Assembly: GCA_014904985.1 (NCBI GenBank)
Contig: MU129321.1
Span: 1-26,830 of the forward strand
From: Hydnum rufescens UP504
Lineage: Eukaryota > Basidiomycota > Agaricomycetes > Cantharellales > Hydnaceae
DNA length: 26,830 nt
Direction of reading: 5' to 3'
Shown: one piece after another, positions 1-10,936 of the stretch
Numbering within the stretch: position 1 is the stretch's first letter
How the letters are laid out: the number at the start of each line of letters is the position of its first letter
Translations under genes and position numbers: made by a program
The notes under the pieces: generated by a model
The model's database searches: none
What the model was told of the DNA's origin: nothing
Seen by the model: only the letters and a program-made list of their open reading frames with translations

Positions 1-2
1 AA

Positions 3-526
3 AGTGACAATGCTGTAGAGAGTGACCCCTCTGGGCCCTCCGAGGTACATCTTGGAAATGAACTGCAACCACAACCAAAGCCCCGGCCTCGTTTTCCAAC
101 TCACAAGCCTCTCCCTCTGTCTCTGGTGTCACCTCAGCCCCTCCACCTCCACTGATTGACCTCCCAAGGACGGACTGGAGAGGAGTGGACTTGTCATATT
201 TCGATCCCGCCTCGTTTGATAATACCTTCAATGCATATCCTGGATCCATGAATGGAACCATGGACCGCAATGCTGACATGATTCCACTCCGTCAGACTTC
301 TACCCTACAACATGGTGATTATCCTGGAACTGCACAACCTGATGACCTATTTGGGTTTTCAATGGGGCACCAACAAGGACATGCGGAGATTGGCATGCAT
401 GATTTTGGAGGTCCCAGTACCATGTCGGATGGTCTCAACTATGAGAATGGGGTTGCACGTAATTCTATGGATGTTACCTGGGGACTTGACAGCCTTGGAT
501 TATCTACATCATTTCAACAGTGTTGA
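3..526 (+). pseudogene. C-terminal part of a low-complexity protein (partial, probably frameshifted)
   Basis: The window starts inside this reading frame. From base 3 it encodes an acidic, Ser/Pro-rich stretch (SDNAVESDPSGPSEVHLGNE). The plausible continuation lies in another frame from about base 70: Thr/Ser/Pro-rich sequence, a PPPPLIDLPRTDWRGVD segment, then a Met/Gly/Asp-rich tail ending in TSFQQC with a TGA stop at 524-526. A single-base shift near 60-75 best explains the two frames, and no good intron fits. The style resembles the Ser/Pro/Asn-rich tail of the orphan-family gene at 15146-15958, so it may be the end of another copy, but I see no diagnostic motif. Function is unknown. Confidence 0.4.
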
Positions 527-676
527 CTTAGTGTCATGCTCCTCTCGGGTTGATGCCCTTATGCACCTTTAACTTAGTCTCATGTTTCTCGCTAACTTGC
601 CTATAGTAACTTCTTAATGCTATAAGTCTACCCTTGCCATAAGTATATGTATAGGTTGGTGCATGTTGCAGGCATG

Positions 677-802
677 AAGTTCAGAGACTGGGGCCCCATT
701 GGGGCCCAACTTGGTCTGGCCGATATGGGGTATTTGGCCCAATTGGGCCCCATGTCGGGAGGGCCTCCCTAGGTACCAAAAAGTGCCTGGGATTTGGTAC
801 CT
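677..802. repeat. GC-rich hairpin element
   Basis: Two hairpins lie side by side. The first pairs GGGGCCCCATTGGGGCCCAA (690-709) with TTGGCCCAATTGGGCCCC (734-751). The second pairs AGGTACCAAA (771-780) perfectly with TTTGGTACCT (793-802). The first is preceded by AAGTTCAGAG, as is a similar hairpin at 16133-16193, which suggests a dispersed family. Confidence 0.5.
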
Positions 803-831
803 AAGAAGGTCCTGATATATGGTGGTCCAAG

Positions 832-2060
832 GTGGTGTGTTTGTTGGATTTGAATATGGAATTGCCATCCCACACCCTTGCTGGGCATAAGAGCTGGATG
901 TTGTGTGTGGAGTGGGAGGCAAGGGAATGGAAGCTGGTGACCAGTGGGCATGATGGACAGGTGAGACATCTCCCTCCCTCATGTCCCTTGGTGATTGCAT
1001 TACATTATCCCCTGATGAGCCATTCTTTTCACTCAGGTGTGCATCTGGGATCCAAAGTCTGGGAAGCCTTTGGGTGATGCTCTGAAAGGTCATATGAAGT
1101 GGATTACATTGCTTGCCTGGGGACTGATTCACATGTATGTAGAAATTGTCATCAATTTTCTATCTCGATCTATTGTGAATGTGCCATTGCCTGTTTTGAT
1201 ATGAGAAATGAACCATTTTGTATCCACAAATGCGAAGAATCCTCGAGTGGCATCATTGTCAAAGGATAACACTGTGTGCATTTGGTCAACAGTCACACAA
1301 CTATCAGGGTTCATGCTTGGGGGGCGACCACTCTATTCAAGTATGGGATGCTGACAATGTAAGCTGTTTGATCCTATGGCTTACATTGGTGGTGCCGACT
1401 GTCATAATCACCATTATTGCAGGGGAAGGTGGTGTATATCCTAAAAGACCATGCACATTGGGTCACCACTCTGGCTTTGAACACTGACTTTGTCCTGTGC
1501 ACCAGTCCGTATGACCACATGGGTAAGGTGCCCACATCAGACAAGGAAAGCAAGTCATTGTATTGCTGATTTATTCCTCCCAGTCCAAGTGTCTCACACA
1601 TGTGGGGGTTCCGATTTGCAGCCCTCGCTCTTGCCCTTGTGTGGTATGAAAGCATTACGGCTTCAACAGCTACTCATCTCCAGCTCAGATGATCACACAC
1701 TTTTCCTCTGGTCTGTTTTTGGGGTTGAGACAGCGATGGGTCTGCCAAAACCATCCACAAGACTCATGGGGCATCAGAGACAGGTGAGCTGTGTTGGTTT
1801 CAGTCCTTATGGGCAGTGGGCTGCTAGTGTGGGATTTGATAACTGTCTGCGAGTGTGGGGTGGGCAGATGGGAAAGTGGGTGTTCCTATCCTCTACATCC
1901 ATTGCCTAATCCATTTTGGTGGAGATGATTGACCTTGGCTGGCCTGCACAGATACATCACAAGACTGCAAGGGCATGTCATGCCAGTATATCGACTGACA
2001 TGGTCTGCCAATTCATGATTATTGGTTAGTGTGAGCAAGGATCATACTGTGAAGGTGATA
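832..2060 (+). pseudogene. rsa4: Broken copy of Notchless/Rsa4 WD40 ribosome-assembly gene
   Basis: Notchless (Rsa4 in yeast) is a WD40 propeller protein with a ubiquitin-like N-terminal domain that acts in late pre-60S ribosome maturation. Blades are recognisable in order: HTLAGHKSWMLCVEWEA (about 861), VCIWDPKSGKPLGDALKGH (about 1037), VASLSKDNTVCIWSTVT (about 1248), a blade with KDHAHWVTTLALNTDFVLCT and the hallmark YDHMGK segment (about 1440-1525), LLISSSDDHTLFLWS (about 1673), GFDNCLRVWGGQMGK, and LQGHVMPVYRLTWSANS. Introns remain visible, for example 961-1036, 1359-1422 and 1876-1951, all GT-AG, plus one starting near 1135. It is broken by a lost base in the G-run near 1318, a frame change near 1665 and a TGA within the last blade (2016-2018). 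The N-terminal domain and the final blades are absent. Retained introns mean a DNA-level duplicate, not a retrocopy. A working copy should exist elsewhere because the gene is essential in yeast. Confidence 0.85.
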
Positions 2061-2217
2061 TTGCAATATTGTGCTGTTTCCCCCAACTCCGGATGATAAT
2101 TGAATGCATAATTCAGGTCACTCACTTCTGTGAGCATACCAACTTTTGTTGCTCTGGGAATTTCCTTAGTATTGAAAAGCTCTTAATGAATTACAGCTAT
2201 GTATTCCTTATGAAGTA

Positions 2218-2926
2218 CAGTATTTGACCGGTCACTGAATCACACCAGTCACTGAATCACCTCAATTATCTCCACCATTTCAAGCCATAGCAGCTTGGTT
2301 CTAGGTCCTATTTGTTTACATTGATGAGAGTGTACCAAAATTGGTGTCAATCTGTTCAGCTGGTGTTTTGTAGTGCAGGGAAAAGCATGTTTTCTTAAAT
2401 GCACAAAATCTCTGCCAGCTGCTACAACATCACATGAAGACCCAGCTAGTGGTTTTTCCTTCAATATTGCACCAGAAATACAACTGACTAAGTATCTCAA
2501 GATGTCTAATTCTACAGCCAATCTAGACAACTGCTCTGTGTGTCACCAGGAGGGTGTGGAAGCAAATTCAAGAACCAGCAGGAATTTCAGTGCCTCACAC
2601 ACAGGCTACAAGGCTTGCAACATCTGGGAAACTGTCGGAATATACATGGAATCATGTTTTAATTACATTCCGATGGACAGCATAGAAAAATAACCCCATA
2701 CCATTGCTCTAGAAAGTGCTTCAGTGAGTGGTAGAGCAATAAAACAAGTATCAAAATGGTGCAACAGAACATCTCTCACAAAATTGGTTGGATCACTTTG
2801 ATATTGGGTACATGGGTAGATAGGATGTCCTCCTACAAGATAGTAATAAAAAACAATTGAAAAATGATGTTGTGGTGTCAGCGGCAAGGTTCCGGGAAGT
2901 GTGATTCAGTGACCGGTCAAATACTG
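2218..2926. mobile_element. TA-flanked non-autonomous DNA transposon (Tc1/mariner-like MITE)
   Basis: The element starts CAGTATTTGACCGGTCACTG at 2218 and ends with its exact complement at 2926. The terminal inverted repeats are 28 bp and perfect (2218-2245 and 2899-2926). Each side is flanked by TA (2216-2217 and 2927-2928), the target duplication typical of the Tc1/mariner/pogo superfamily. Just inside the left end a second CAGTCACTGAATCAC repeats part of the terminal repeat (2247-2261). The 709-bp body holds short ORFs on both strands, none resembling a transposase, so it probably moved with enzyme supplied in trans. Perfect ends suggest a fairly recent insertion. The superfamily is inferred from TA and CAGT ends only. 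Confidence 0.85.
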
Positions 2927-3164
2927 TAAGTTGTCACCCAGAAGCAAGAAACACATGATGATTGAAATGTACCCTCACTAATTTTGATGTGAGAATAACT
3001 ATGATAATACTCCTTGAGTTGTTAAAGCATTGAAGACACTCACAGAGAGGGCTGGATGACATGGGTTTGGCCATGCATTGTGATTTGATTCTGGCACCGA
3101 CTTGCTGCATTGAGTGACAGGCAAACAACCTAGGACGCCACTAATATCTGTGACACAGTGTAGA

Positions 3165-6100
3165 ATGAGCAGGCGCGGGGGTCATCTCCCTAGGAAACTG
3201 GTGGCTGTGATGGTGCAGGACAATGAAATTTCAGGTGAATATTCCCCTTGCATTTTCATAGTGCCCTGCTTTTGACAGCATGATTCAGGATCATGACCTC
3301 ACAAGCATCATGCCCCTGGTGTGGGGACTGCATTCAGAGGCCAGTGCCTGGCCACATCAGTGTATGGGGGGATTAAGACATTCCCATCAACTCCATCTTC
3401 CAAATGAGTGGTGACCATGGCTCATGCCAAGTCTCCACCTGAATTGTCACCTGGACAGGTATCGATCCTGAGTACCCCAGCCTCCCAACATTTTGCTACC
3501 TTTGTAGAAATGGATGAAGGAAATGACATTGGCAGGGCAACTCCATCATGAAGTTTAGATGATGCACATACACACCCTTCCCCACTTCTAGGGGAGGGAT
3601 ATTCATCTCAGCTGTCACTAGGTGGAGAGGCAGTCTCCCATCACATTCGATGGAAGCAATTGACAGCACAACAATGGCAGGAACTTGTCCCTACCCTGGT
3701 AATGCCATTTGTCCAATGGTGCAAGGAGACCAAATACAGCCATGTTAGCCACCCACCTCCAGCTCCCTTGACATGTACATGTCAAATCCCAGCAAGGAAT
3801 GTTCAAGTTCTAGCTGTATATGGAGAGTGTATGTGCACAATGTTACTGTATTATTTGGCCCTGACCCCTTCCTATGTTAGGCATCAAAGAGCACAACCTG
3901 ATGTATTGCAACTTCCAACCCCTCCTGTTAATGTTATTGGGGCTTGGACTATTCCTGGGGAGCCCTGTACGCCCAACATTTGCATTCAACATCAACCATC
4001 TGTTGTGGGCTTCCACATTCTTCCTCAATGGCATCCCCAATGTCATAGCATGGACTTCTGCCTTGACAGTATACTTGGCGCAGAAAGGGTATGATGTACC
4101 TTCATTGGTAATGTTGAAGTCTGTCCTAAGTACACTATGTTCTGATGTAACTCGTGGTAGGAATCATTACGGAAGCCTTTTTCAAAGGCTTTACAATATT
4201 TCCAGCTCACTCAACAGCAGTCCAATGAACTAATGCACACTGTGGTTGAGGCTTACTGAGTAAACACCAGCTTGTGTGCTCTGCCATTGTTGAGTGACAT
4301 AGTTGAGGAGCTAAGCAAGGATCCTGTGGCCACATCATATTATTCCAAGGAGGAGGACCATCAGCCATTGGGGAAAAATGAAGCACCAAGTCCTTACTTG
4401 CACTCATGGTGCTCACTTTGCTTCCCATCAAAACCTGAAAGAGATCCAAATGCACTGTAAGGTTTTTTTTTTTTGGTGGTTCTCCATAAACCATATTGGA
4501 ATTACGATTTAACCCAAGAGCCCCCTTAGATTTGATTCTATCCAGTGCCTCGATGCTTGCTTTCAGTAAGTGTGCTGCTGGGGCACTGGTAGTGAGGATG
4601 TGCCTATCAACCTTGTGCATACATATTTCCTATCACTGGAAGATGTTGTGAGGGCCAAACAGCATGTGGAAAGTTGGCATTCACAGAAAACAGCAAAGCC
4701 CCCCAAGCATACAGATGACCTTGAGGCTGAAGATCACTTGGAACCCAGCTTGAAGGTTCCCGACTCAGTGCTCAACAGCTGTGAGAGGTCATTCCTAGCG
4801 GCAAATAAGAACTGTGAGAAGGCCTCAACGAGTGCCTTCGCGGATACAGGTCTCATGGCAATGATTTGCCACCATGATCACATATTATCCATGGTGAACA
4901 TCACCTCAGTGGGAGAAAAACAATATTATGCCATTGCACTATTGGAAGTGTTATTCTGTGAACTCCCAACATGGTGGAGAGCAGGAATTCTTTATGACAT
5001 TGGTTGAAATCTGCATTGTAGCACAGTTAAGGTGAGTTGGACTTGTTCCACTGGAAGCTGGGATCACACTCTATACTTTTTGAATGTTGCAGTGGAACCT
5101 AATGCCTCAAATATCAGATCAAATTGAGTGGGGAATCTTCATATTCCATGCTTTCAGTCATCAATGGCCTTGCCAGTGTGTTTATCATCTGCAAAAATGT
5201 GACAGATTTGGCTTGTCTGATGGGGAAGGCTGTGAGCACTGCTGGGGTTTGCTCAAGAAATTAATCTCAATCTGTCAGGTATCGGGGGTAAGGAGTTCTT
5301 TTAGGCCATTGATAAGTAACCTGATTATACCATACTGTTAGCATAACCAATGTCTTTTCCTTTTGAATCTTCAAATTGGACACATGGATGAAACCAGCAT
5401 GCAGAATATAGGGACCTGGTTAGTCAACCATTTGATACAGGCAGTAATGCACCAGGAAGAGGCGAGGGATCACCTGGAGTGCTGTGGTATTGATTTGGAC
5501 ACACTGCGCTCATGTTGGAAAGATCAAGTAATCACCCAAGCCAAGCCCTTTCCTGGTGCGTCTCACACATTTCTGGCATCCTGTGTATTAAATTGGTATA
5601 ATTATTGCCAGTGGCTTCAAAGAATCTCGCCAGTACATTTGTCAGCAACCTGATCAGCATGATTGAATCACAAGCCATTACTCAAGCAACCATGAGACAA
5701 ATAGTTGATGATTTGGCCATGCTCCCAGATGATGCCAAAGCCACAGACTGTCAGCTGGACCTTTCGATTCAGCAAGCTGACTTGGAGGCCTCGTTGGCTC
5801 GACTTTCAGCTCGAATTAAGAAAGGAGTCCAGCAACTGATGGACAAGGACAAAGCCTGTGCCTGTCAGGGCCATGCTGCGATGAGAGCACCAAACAAATA
5901 TAAACACAGATAATTCCAGCTAAGTCCAGTGTAAGTCTGGCTAAGTCTGGGAGAACCCAGGAAAGAATGAGATAATGAGGATAGGAGGGGATGGAGAGGC
6001 AGTCCAGCAGCCTGGAGGGGACTAGGCGGAAATGAGCACAGTGGTCCTTAAGCTCACAGAGTCGACTGGAAAGTACTTGGACCTGTAGTCCAGAGTAACA

Positions 6101-7453
6101 GCAGAAATCCTGAGAGATCAAAGCTGGGGTCTCTGGACTTCGCTCTTGGACTACTTATACATGATGACTATACTACAGGGGAGTGATCGCTAAACTGGGG
6201 GTGGTTACAAGGGGGACAGGAACAGGAACAGGAACTTGGCCAGGGGCAAACCGGAAGCAATGGGAAATGAAAGGGAAATGAAAAGGAAATGAAACCAAGA
6301 TAGGGTTGGACTGGAGTCAAACCGGAATCAAGCCAGAAGCAAAGTGGACTTGGGTGAAGGAAATAAGTGGAGAACTGGACTGGAGGTGGGTGGACAAGGA
6401 CCAGAGTGATCCGGAGTTGACTGGAGTTGACCGGAGCAAGGGGCAAACCCTGACAGTGCCAGGGCCTTACAGAGGGCACAAAGTGATGCCTTTCTGGCAT
6501 TGCATCTGCAAGTGTGAGCCCTAAAACACCGTGTTTGTAATCGTGTGGTTGAGCATCACTTTGAGTTGGAGTGACTGGAGCATGCCTACTTTCAGGCATC
6601 CTTAGGTATGTGACTGAGCTAACATTTACTTACCCTTGAATAAGGCCTTACCTGTTATAGATCATAAGGCTCACGCACAAACAGCTGATGCAATTAAGTG
6701 GTGGTCTCCTGGAATCAAGAAACTTGCTCAATGATATAATGAGATTTGTGCCTGTCTCAAAGACTTGAAACAATGGTTGACAGTACACTCACTAAAGCAA
6801 ATCCCCAAAGAACTCGACATTGACAGACTCTTTAATGTAGATCTAGATGAAAGCATCTGGGAGGATGCTGGTCTTGATCTGGATGAGGGGGATGTGCCTC
6901 TTGCTTGGCTGGCAGATGATACCACCCAGGAGGGTATCAAAGCAGTTCAATTGTTTGACCACACAGGAGAGGAGATCCTTCAACTCTGCCATGAATTCCA
7001 TGCTTTAGTGCTCTGGCTGACAGAAGAATCAGAGGCAGCATGCTGTGCACAACTCAATTGCAAAGGTGAGGAGTCATGGTTCTGGCTTGAAGCACAATCT
7101 AATGTGCTATGATTGGGATTCTTCTATATACTGCTCTTATGTTCCAGCTAAGAAGGCATGAGAAGTGGCTATCTTCACTTGGGATCACTTGGTGGGCTGT
7201 GATGCAAAAGGTACAGTTGGGGCATGATATACCATGGCCGGAACATTTGAGGGGTTCAGAAAAATGGGGAGATTGCCAAGGTGCAAGTTCTAGCACAGAT
7301 GGAGATGAAGAAATTGAAGAGGGGGTGTTTGAGGAACTTCCTCCTGAAGATACTGAGGTAGATGATTACTTGGTAGAGTACATTGTGCAGTCAAGGATGG
7401 AGGAGGATCTGGGGGATTGGGATGATGAAGCTGATGTACTTCAAGCCAATTAG
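3165..7453 (+). pseudogene. KDZ transposase with CxC1 domain, inactivated
   Basis: KDZ (Kyakuja-Dileera-Zisupton) proteins are RNase H-fold transposases expanded in fungi. Exons I can join in frame: about 3279-3828, 3881-4107, 4161-4456, 4530-5031, 5093-5287, 5342-5555, 5612-6605 (interrupted by an LTR), 6661-7065 and 7148-7453, with GT-AG introns of 52-82 bp. The CxC1 region is VYGECIKEHNLMYC followed by SPVRPTFAFNINHLLW (about 3816-4020). The KDZ core has LHSWCSLCF, CLDACF with the presumed catalytic Asp at 4552-4554, FADTGLMAMICHHDHIL, HAFSHQWPCQCVYH and FGLSDGEGCE. A coiled C-terminal part follows, with HFELE-LEHAY, DHKAHAQTADAIKWW, and an acidic tail. In-frame stops: TGA at 3294, 3405, 3549, 4257, 5005, 6515, 6572 and 6732, and TAA at 4567. 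The start is uncertain: ATG 3165 (MSRRGGHLPRKLVAV) fits in style, but its first intron (3235-3278) does not keep phase. No terminal repeats were found. Confidence 0.9.
5882..6471 (-). mobile_element. Probable solo LTR inserted in the KDZ gene
   Basis: KDZ coding sequence stops making sense after about 5880 and resumes at 6472 in a compatible frame (AQSDAFLALHLQV then ALKHRVCNRVVEHH), so 5882-6471 is inserted. Read on the minus strand it begins TGTAAGGCCCTGGCAC, ends GGTGCTCTCA (TG...CA), and has a TATA-like GTATAAGTAG about 60% of the way in, as expected of a retrotransposon LTR. It contains simple repeats: (GGAACA)n at about 6217-6235 and GGAAATGAA repeats at 6259-6293. No coding region is present. 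I could not see a clean 5-bp target duplication (TGCGA on the left, GAGGG on the right), so the exact left border may be off by several bases. Confidence 0.6.
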
Positions 7454-7589
7454 AACCATTGTTTCAATTTTTCAGAATTTACCATATGCATGTCATAAGT
7501 AGGAATTCCCTATGAAATTCAGCCACAGTCCAATAATTTAATGCTATTCAAGTATGAGGGAGTAGTCTGCTGTATTAAGGAAGAAAGGA

Positions 7590-9790
7590 GAATATTAGCT
7601 TCTAAGTGATGCCAGAAGCTGCTACTGGGAATTTAAAGAGCTACATGGCCCTCAGTAGCCTTGAAAAACTGGAAAAGTAGTGCCATGGGTGATTACATGC
7701 CAATCACTGCATGGAAAGTAGCTGCTGCATGGTGATATGGAGCAGCAGAGGAGGATACAATCAGCAGGTACAAGCATCAGAAGCTACATTGGCCCAAGGA
7801 GTATGTGGAAGTAGTTCCATGAATAATGGGATGGTGCTACATGAGGGGTACAAAGCAACATGGAAGGATGCAGGAGCTGCACCATGCATTACAAGGAGCT
7901 CCACAGATTAAAATTGGGCCTCTCTACAAATATTCAAAGTACTCATCATAGTGCAAATAGTAGCTGTTACATGGGAATATGGAGCAACAGGCAAGAATAT
8001 CCCAGCTGCTCCAAGGATTACAAGGACCTACATGGGACCAGGGAGCATTCACAGACTGTGAAAGTGGCTTTATGAATGATTAGATGCTCCTCATGGCATA
8101 TGTAGGAGCTGCTGTGTAGGGATATGGAGTAACACATCAGAAAGCAGAGGCTGTTCCAAAGATTTCAAAGGGCTACACAGATGGAAGTAGCATTTACAGA
8201 CTGTGAAAGTGGCTCCATAGACAATTGGAAGCTCATAATTTTGTAAATAGCAGCTGCTGCAAGGGAATATGGAGAAACACATGGGGACATAGGACCTCCT
8301 CCATTGATGATAAGAGCTACATCAATTTGAGAGCCTGTTGAAACCAGCAAGGGGCTCTGTGGGTAGTTGGGTGATGATTATTTCATGGATAGTAGCTACT
8401 GCAAAAGGATATGGAGCAGCAGATGGAGATGTATCAGCTCCTCCAAATATTGCAAGGAGCTGCAGAGATCCACATAACCTTTAAAGACCCTGACAGTAGC
8501 TCCATAGATTATTAAAAGATGATTCTTATGAAGATAATCGCTACTGCATGGAGATATGAAGCAGCATTGATGAGTACACTAGCCCCTGGTAAGCTTCTAT
8601 GGGAATATGGAGCTGCAGATGAAATGTGTCAGCTCCTCCAAGGATTATAAGGAGCAACAAAGATTCAAGTAGCCTTTGAAGATGTTGAAAGTAGCTCCAT
8701 AATGGATTAGATGCTGATCATTGCATAAATAATAGCTGCTGCATGAGGATATGGAGCAGCAGATGACACTATATTAGCTCCTCCAAGGATGTGAAGGAGC
8801 TACACAGATTCAAGCAGCCTCTCAAGACATCACAAGTAGCCCCATAAGTGATTAGATGCTTATTTAGCTTCAATAGTAGCTGCTGCACAGAGATATGGAG
8901 CAGCAGATGACACTATATCAGCTTCTCCAGGAATTACAAGGAGCTACACAGATCCAAATGAGCCTCTGAAGACATCACACATAGCTCCATAAGTGATTAG
9001 ATGCTTATTTGGCTTCAATAGTAGCTGCTGCACAAGGATATGGAGCAGCAGATGACACTATATGAGCTCTTCCAAGGATGTGAAGGAGCCACACAGACTC
9101 AAGCAGCCCCCGAGGACACCACAAGCAGCTCCATAAATGATTAGATGCTTCTTTGGCTCCAATAGTAGCTGCTCCATAAGGATATGGAGCAGCAGATGAA
9201 AATATATCAGCTCCTCCAAGGATCACAAGCTACACAGATCAAAGTAGCCTCTGAAGACATCACAAGTAGCTCCATAAGTGATTAGATTCTCCTTTGGCTC
9301 CAATAGTAGCAGGATTGAATGTGCTGGCTTCTAATAGGCTCTGAAAAGCTACATGGGCCCAAGGAGCCTTTACAGACCATAAAAGTAGCTCTACCAGTGG
9401 TTATATGTTTGTGACCACTTCTGCAGCAGCTGCAGGCACAAGGAGATGAAGCTGTATTTGCACATATTAGCTACTGCAGCCAATGCAGGGAGTCACAGGA
9501 GGCATAGTAGCCTTCTAAATATTCAAAGTAGGTGCACATGGGGTGGCAGAAGCTAACATGCTGGGTGCTATAAAGAATGAAAGGAGCTGCATGGAACAAA
9601 GTAGCTTTTAAAAACTATTTACATTTTTTGAGTAGCTCCACTCTTGACTGTGGAGCTGATCATCCCTCCTTCATGCTGCTACAAACATGGAAGTTGGGAA
9701 GGCTGAGACTGAATGATATTTCATTTGGAGCTCCATCACATCACAAAAGAGCTGCTGTGATCTATGTCAAACTAGCTCCTATTATTGACT
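7590..9790. repeat. Tandem array of ~144-bp repeats (satellite-like)
   Basis: The anchor GATATGGAGCAGCAG and its variants occur at about 7734, 7976, 8120, 8266, 8409, 8553, 8602, 8748, 8892, 9037 and 9181. Spacings are mostly 143-146 bp, with one long gap (242) and one partial unit (49). Each good unit also carries TAGCTGCTGC, AGCTCCT...AGGAGCT, GTAGCTCCATAA and TGATTAGATGCTT. The best-preserved units lie between 8700 and 9300, and the flanks (7590-7730 and 9310-9790) are decayed versions. CTGCTGC pairs with GCAGCAG and AGCTCCT with AGGAGCT within each unit. No gene is supported, and ORFs inside the array are by-products of the repeat. Confidence 0.85.
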
Positions 9791-9801
9791 TAGCAGTTGG
9801 G

Positions 9802-9848
9802 GACCTCTAAGGTCCCTTTTGGCATAGCAAAAGCCAACCTAAGAGGTC
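9802..9848. repeat. Hairpin with GACCTCT(A/T)AGGT ends
   Basis: GACCTCTAAGGT (9802-9813) pairs with ACCTAAGAGGTC (9837-9848) with one mismatch, around a 23-nt loop. The same 11-bp arms flank a loop of similar size at 19383-19428. Confidence 0.5.
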
Positions 9849-9919
9849 AAAAGTAGTGTCCCTATAGTGTCATAACCACCAACCTGAGCATTGAACAATG
9901 AATGTGAGCGAGCATCATC

Positions 9920-10165
9920 ATGACTAGTCCAGCTTCACCACTATTGTACTTGTGCAAAGGCAAACACAGGTACTTTTGTCTGAACATTCAGACAAATCCT
10001 CTTCAGTTCACCTATGCACTGCTCACAAGTTATGATTGCACCATCATTGAACAAAGTGAAATGGTCTTTAAAGTCAGGGTAGAATTGGAACTTGACCTAT
10101 ATAGGGAAATTCCTTTAGGTGACTGCTTCATCCCTGTATCTGTGCACAAATTGTCCAACTTCTAA
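9920..10165 (+). other. Unidentified ORF, possible gene relic
   Basis: This 81-codon frame includes the stretches LLYLCKGKHRYFCLNIQT and VFKVRVELELDLYREIPL. The alternating hydrophobic and charged pattern of the second stretch looks like real beta-strand protein rather than chance translation. I do not recognise the family. It may belong with the two decayed frames downstream (10328-10779 and 10937-11328) as the remains of one gene. No splice sites joining them could be defined. Confidence 0.25.
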
Positions 10166-10327
10166 AAATGGAGATTTGAATATGGATCAATCTAAACCAT
10201 AAAAGGAAAAAGAGGACAAATTTAATTTGAAGAAATTTGGACATCAGGCTATATCAGGCCAGGATGATCTGAAGGAAGGAAATAAAAGAACAGTAGTACT
10301 AGGAGCAAAGATCAAAAGTGTTTGCCA

Positions 10328-10779
10328 TGCCTCAAGTCTCCCACATTCCCTTTGACTATCGAAGATTTGTTCCATACCCACAACCAATCATGACAGTAAT
10401 GCATGTATATTGATGAACCTCTGCTTTGATTGAGCACTTTCAAAATCTGGAAGGAGCAATGGGCGAAATGGTTGGATTTGTGCCAACAGGCTATGAGACC
10501 ATAATGCAAGTGCGGATTATTCAAATAGAAGGATCTATGGCAATACTCAATGTGCAGGTACCAGAACATTACAAAAACACAGACCTCACCAATGGTGGGA
10601 TCATTGATGGTGACATATTTGTGTTCAACATTCCAAATCATCATTGTCATCAGCATGGTTTCAACCACCTGCCTTCCCCATTTGAGTACCAAGGAACAAA
10701 TTGGGAGTATGTCACAGGTAAAGAAGTCTTCATCAAACAAATAGCACTCTTGCTTATGAGGCTTATCTCAGAGAACTAA
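10328..10779 (+). pseudogene. Unidentified decayed ORF with tandem stops
   Basis: From ATG 10328 the frame reads MPQVSHIPFDYRRFVPYPQP, is interrupted by two consecutive stops (TGATGA, 10412-10417), then continues for another 120 codons in the same frame through LEGAMGEMVGFVPTGYETI, VRIIQIEGSMAILNVQVPEH and NGGIIDGDIFVFNIPNHH to a TAA at 10777-10779. Continuation in one frame across the stops, together with protein-like composition, suggests a gene lost to point mutation. I do not recognise the family and see no catalytic motif. Confidence 0.35.
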
Positions 10780-10936
10780 ATGAGCAGAGAGGGATATGGG
10801 GTGCAGTTAATTAGTTTCCCAAAAAAGTCATTGGTGTTGACAAATATGGTGGAATCAATAAAAGCACAAAAAGAAGTTCAAGTTCAAATAAGCTGTCACA
10901 GGAGATAAGAGAAACAAGAATGAGTATAAAGGCAGG

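Noticed and set aside
2373..2693. Transposase ORF inside the TA-flanked element
   Set aside because: The 106-codon frame has no DDE motif or helix-turn-helix pattern I can recognise and is too short. The element is probably non-autonomous.
4207..4620. 137-codon minus-strand ORF
   Set aside because: It is a shadow of the KDZ exons, and the plus-strand reading matches the family across the whole region.
6168..6599. 143-codon minus-strand ORF across the LTR
   Set aside because: It is Pro/Ser/Cys-rich, crosses from the LTR-like insert into KDZ coding sequence, and shows no protein motif.
3294..6734. TGA read as an amino acid in the KDZ gene
   Set aside because: The intact gene at 21700-23847 uses the standard code, ending at TAG with no internal TGA. 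CpG decay of CGA explains the stops more simply.
9005..9226. Repetitive peptide on the minus strand within the 144-bp array (SSAAPYPYGAATIGAK repeated)
   Set aside because: The period is a multiple of three, so any open frame repeats itself. Neighbouring units have stops in the same frame and there is no start or splice context.
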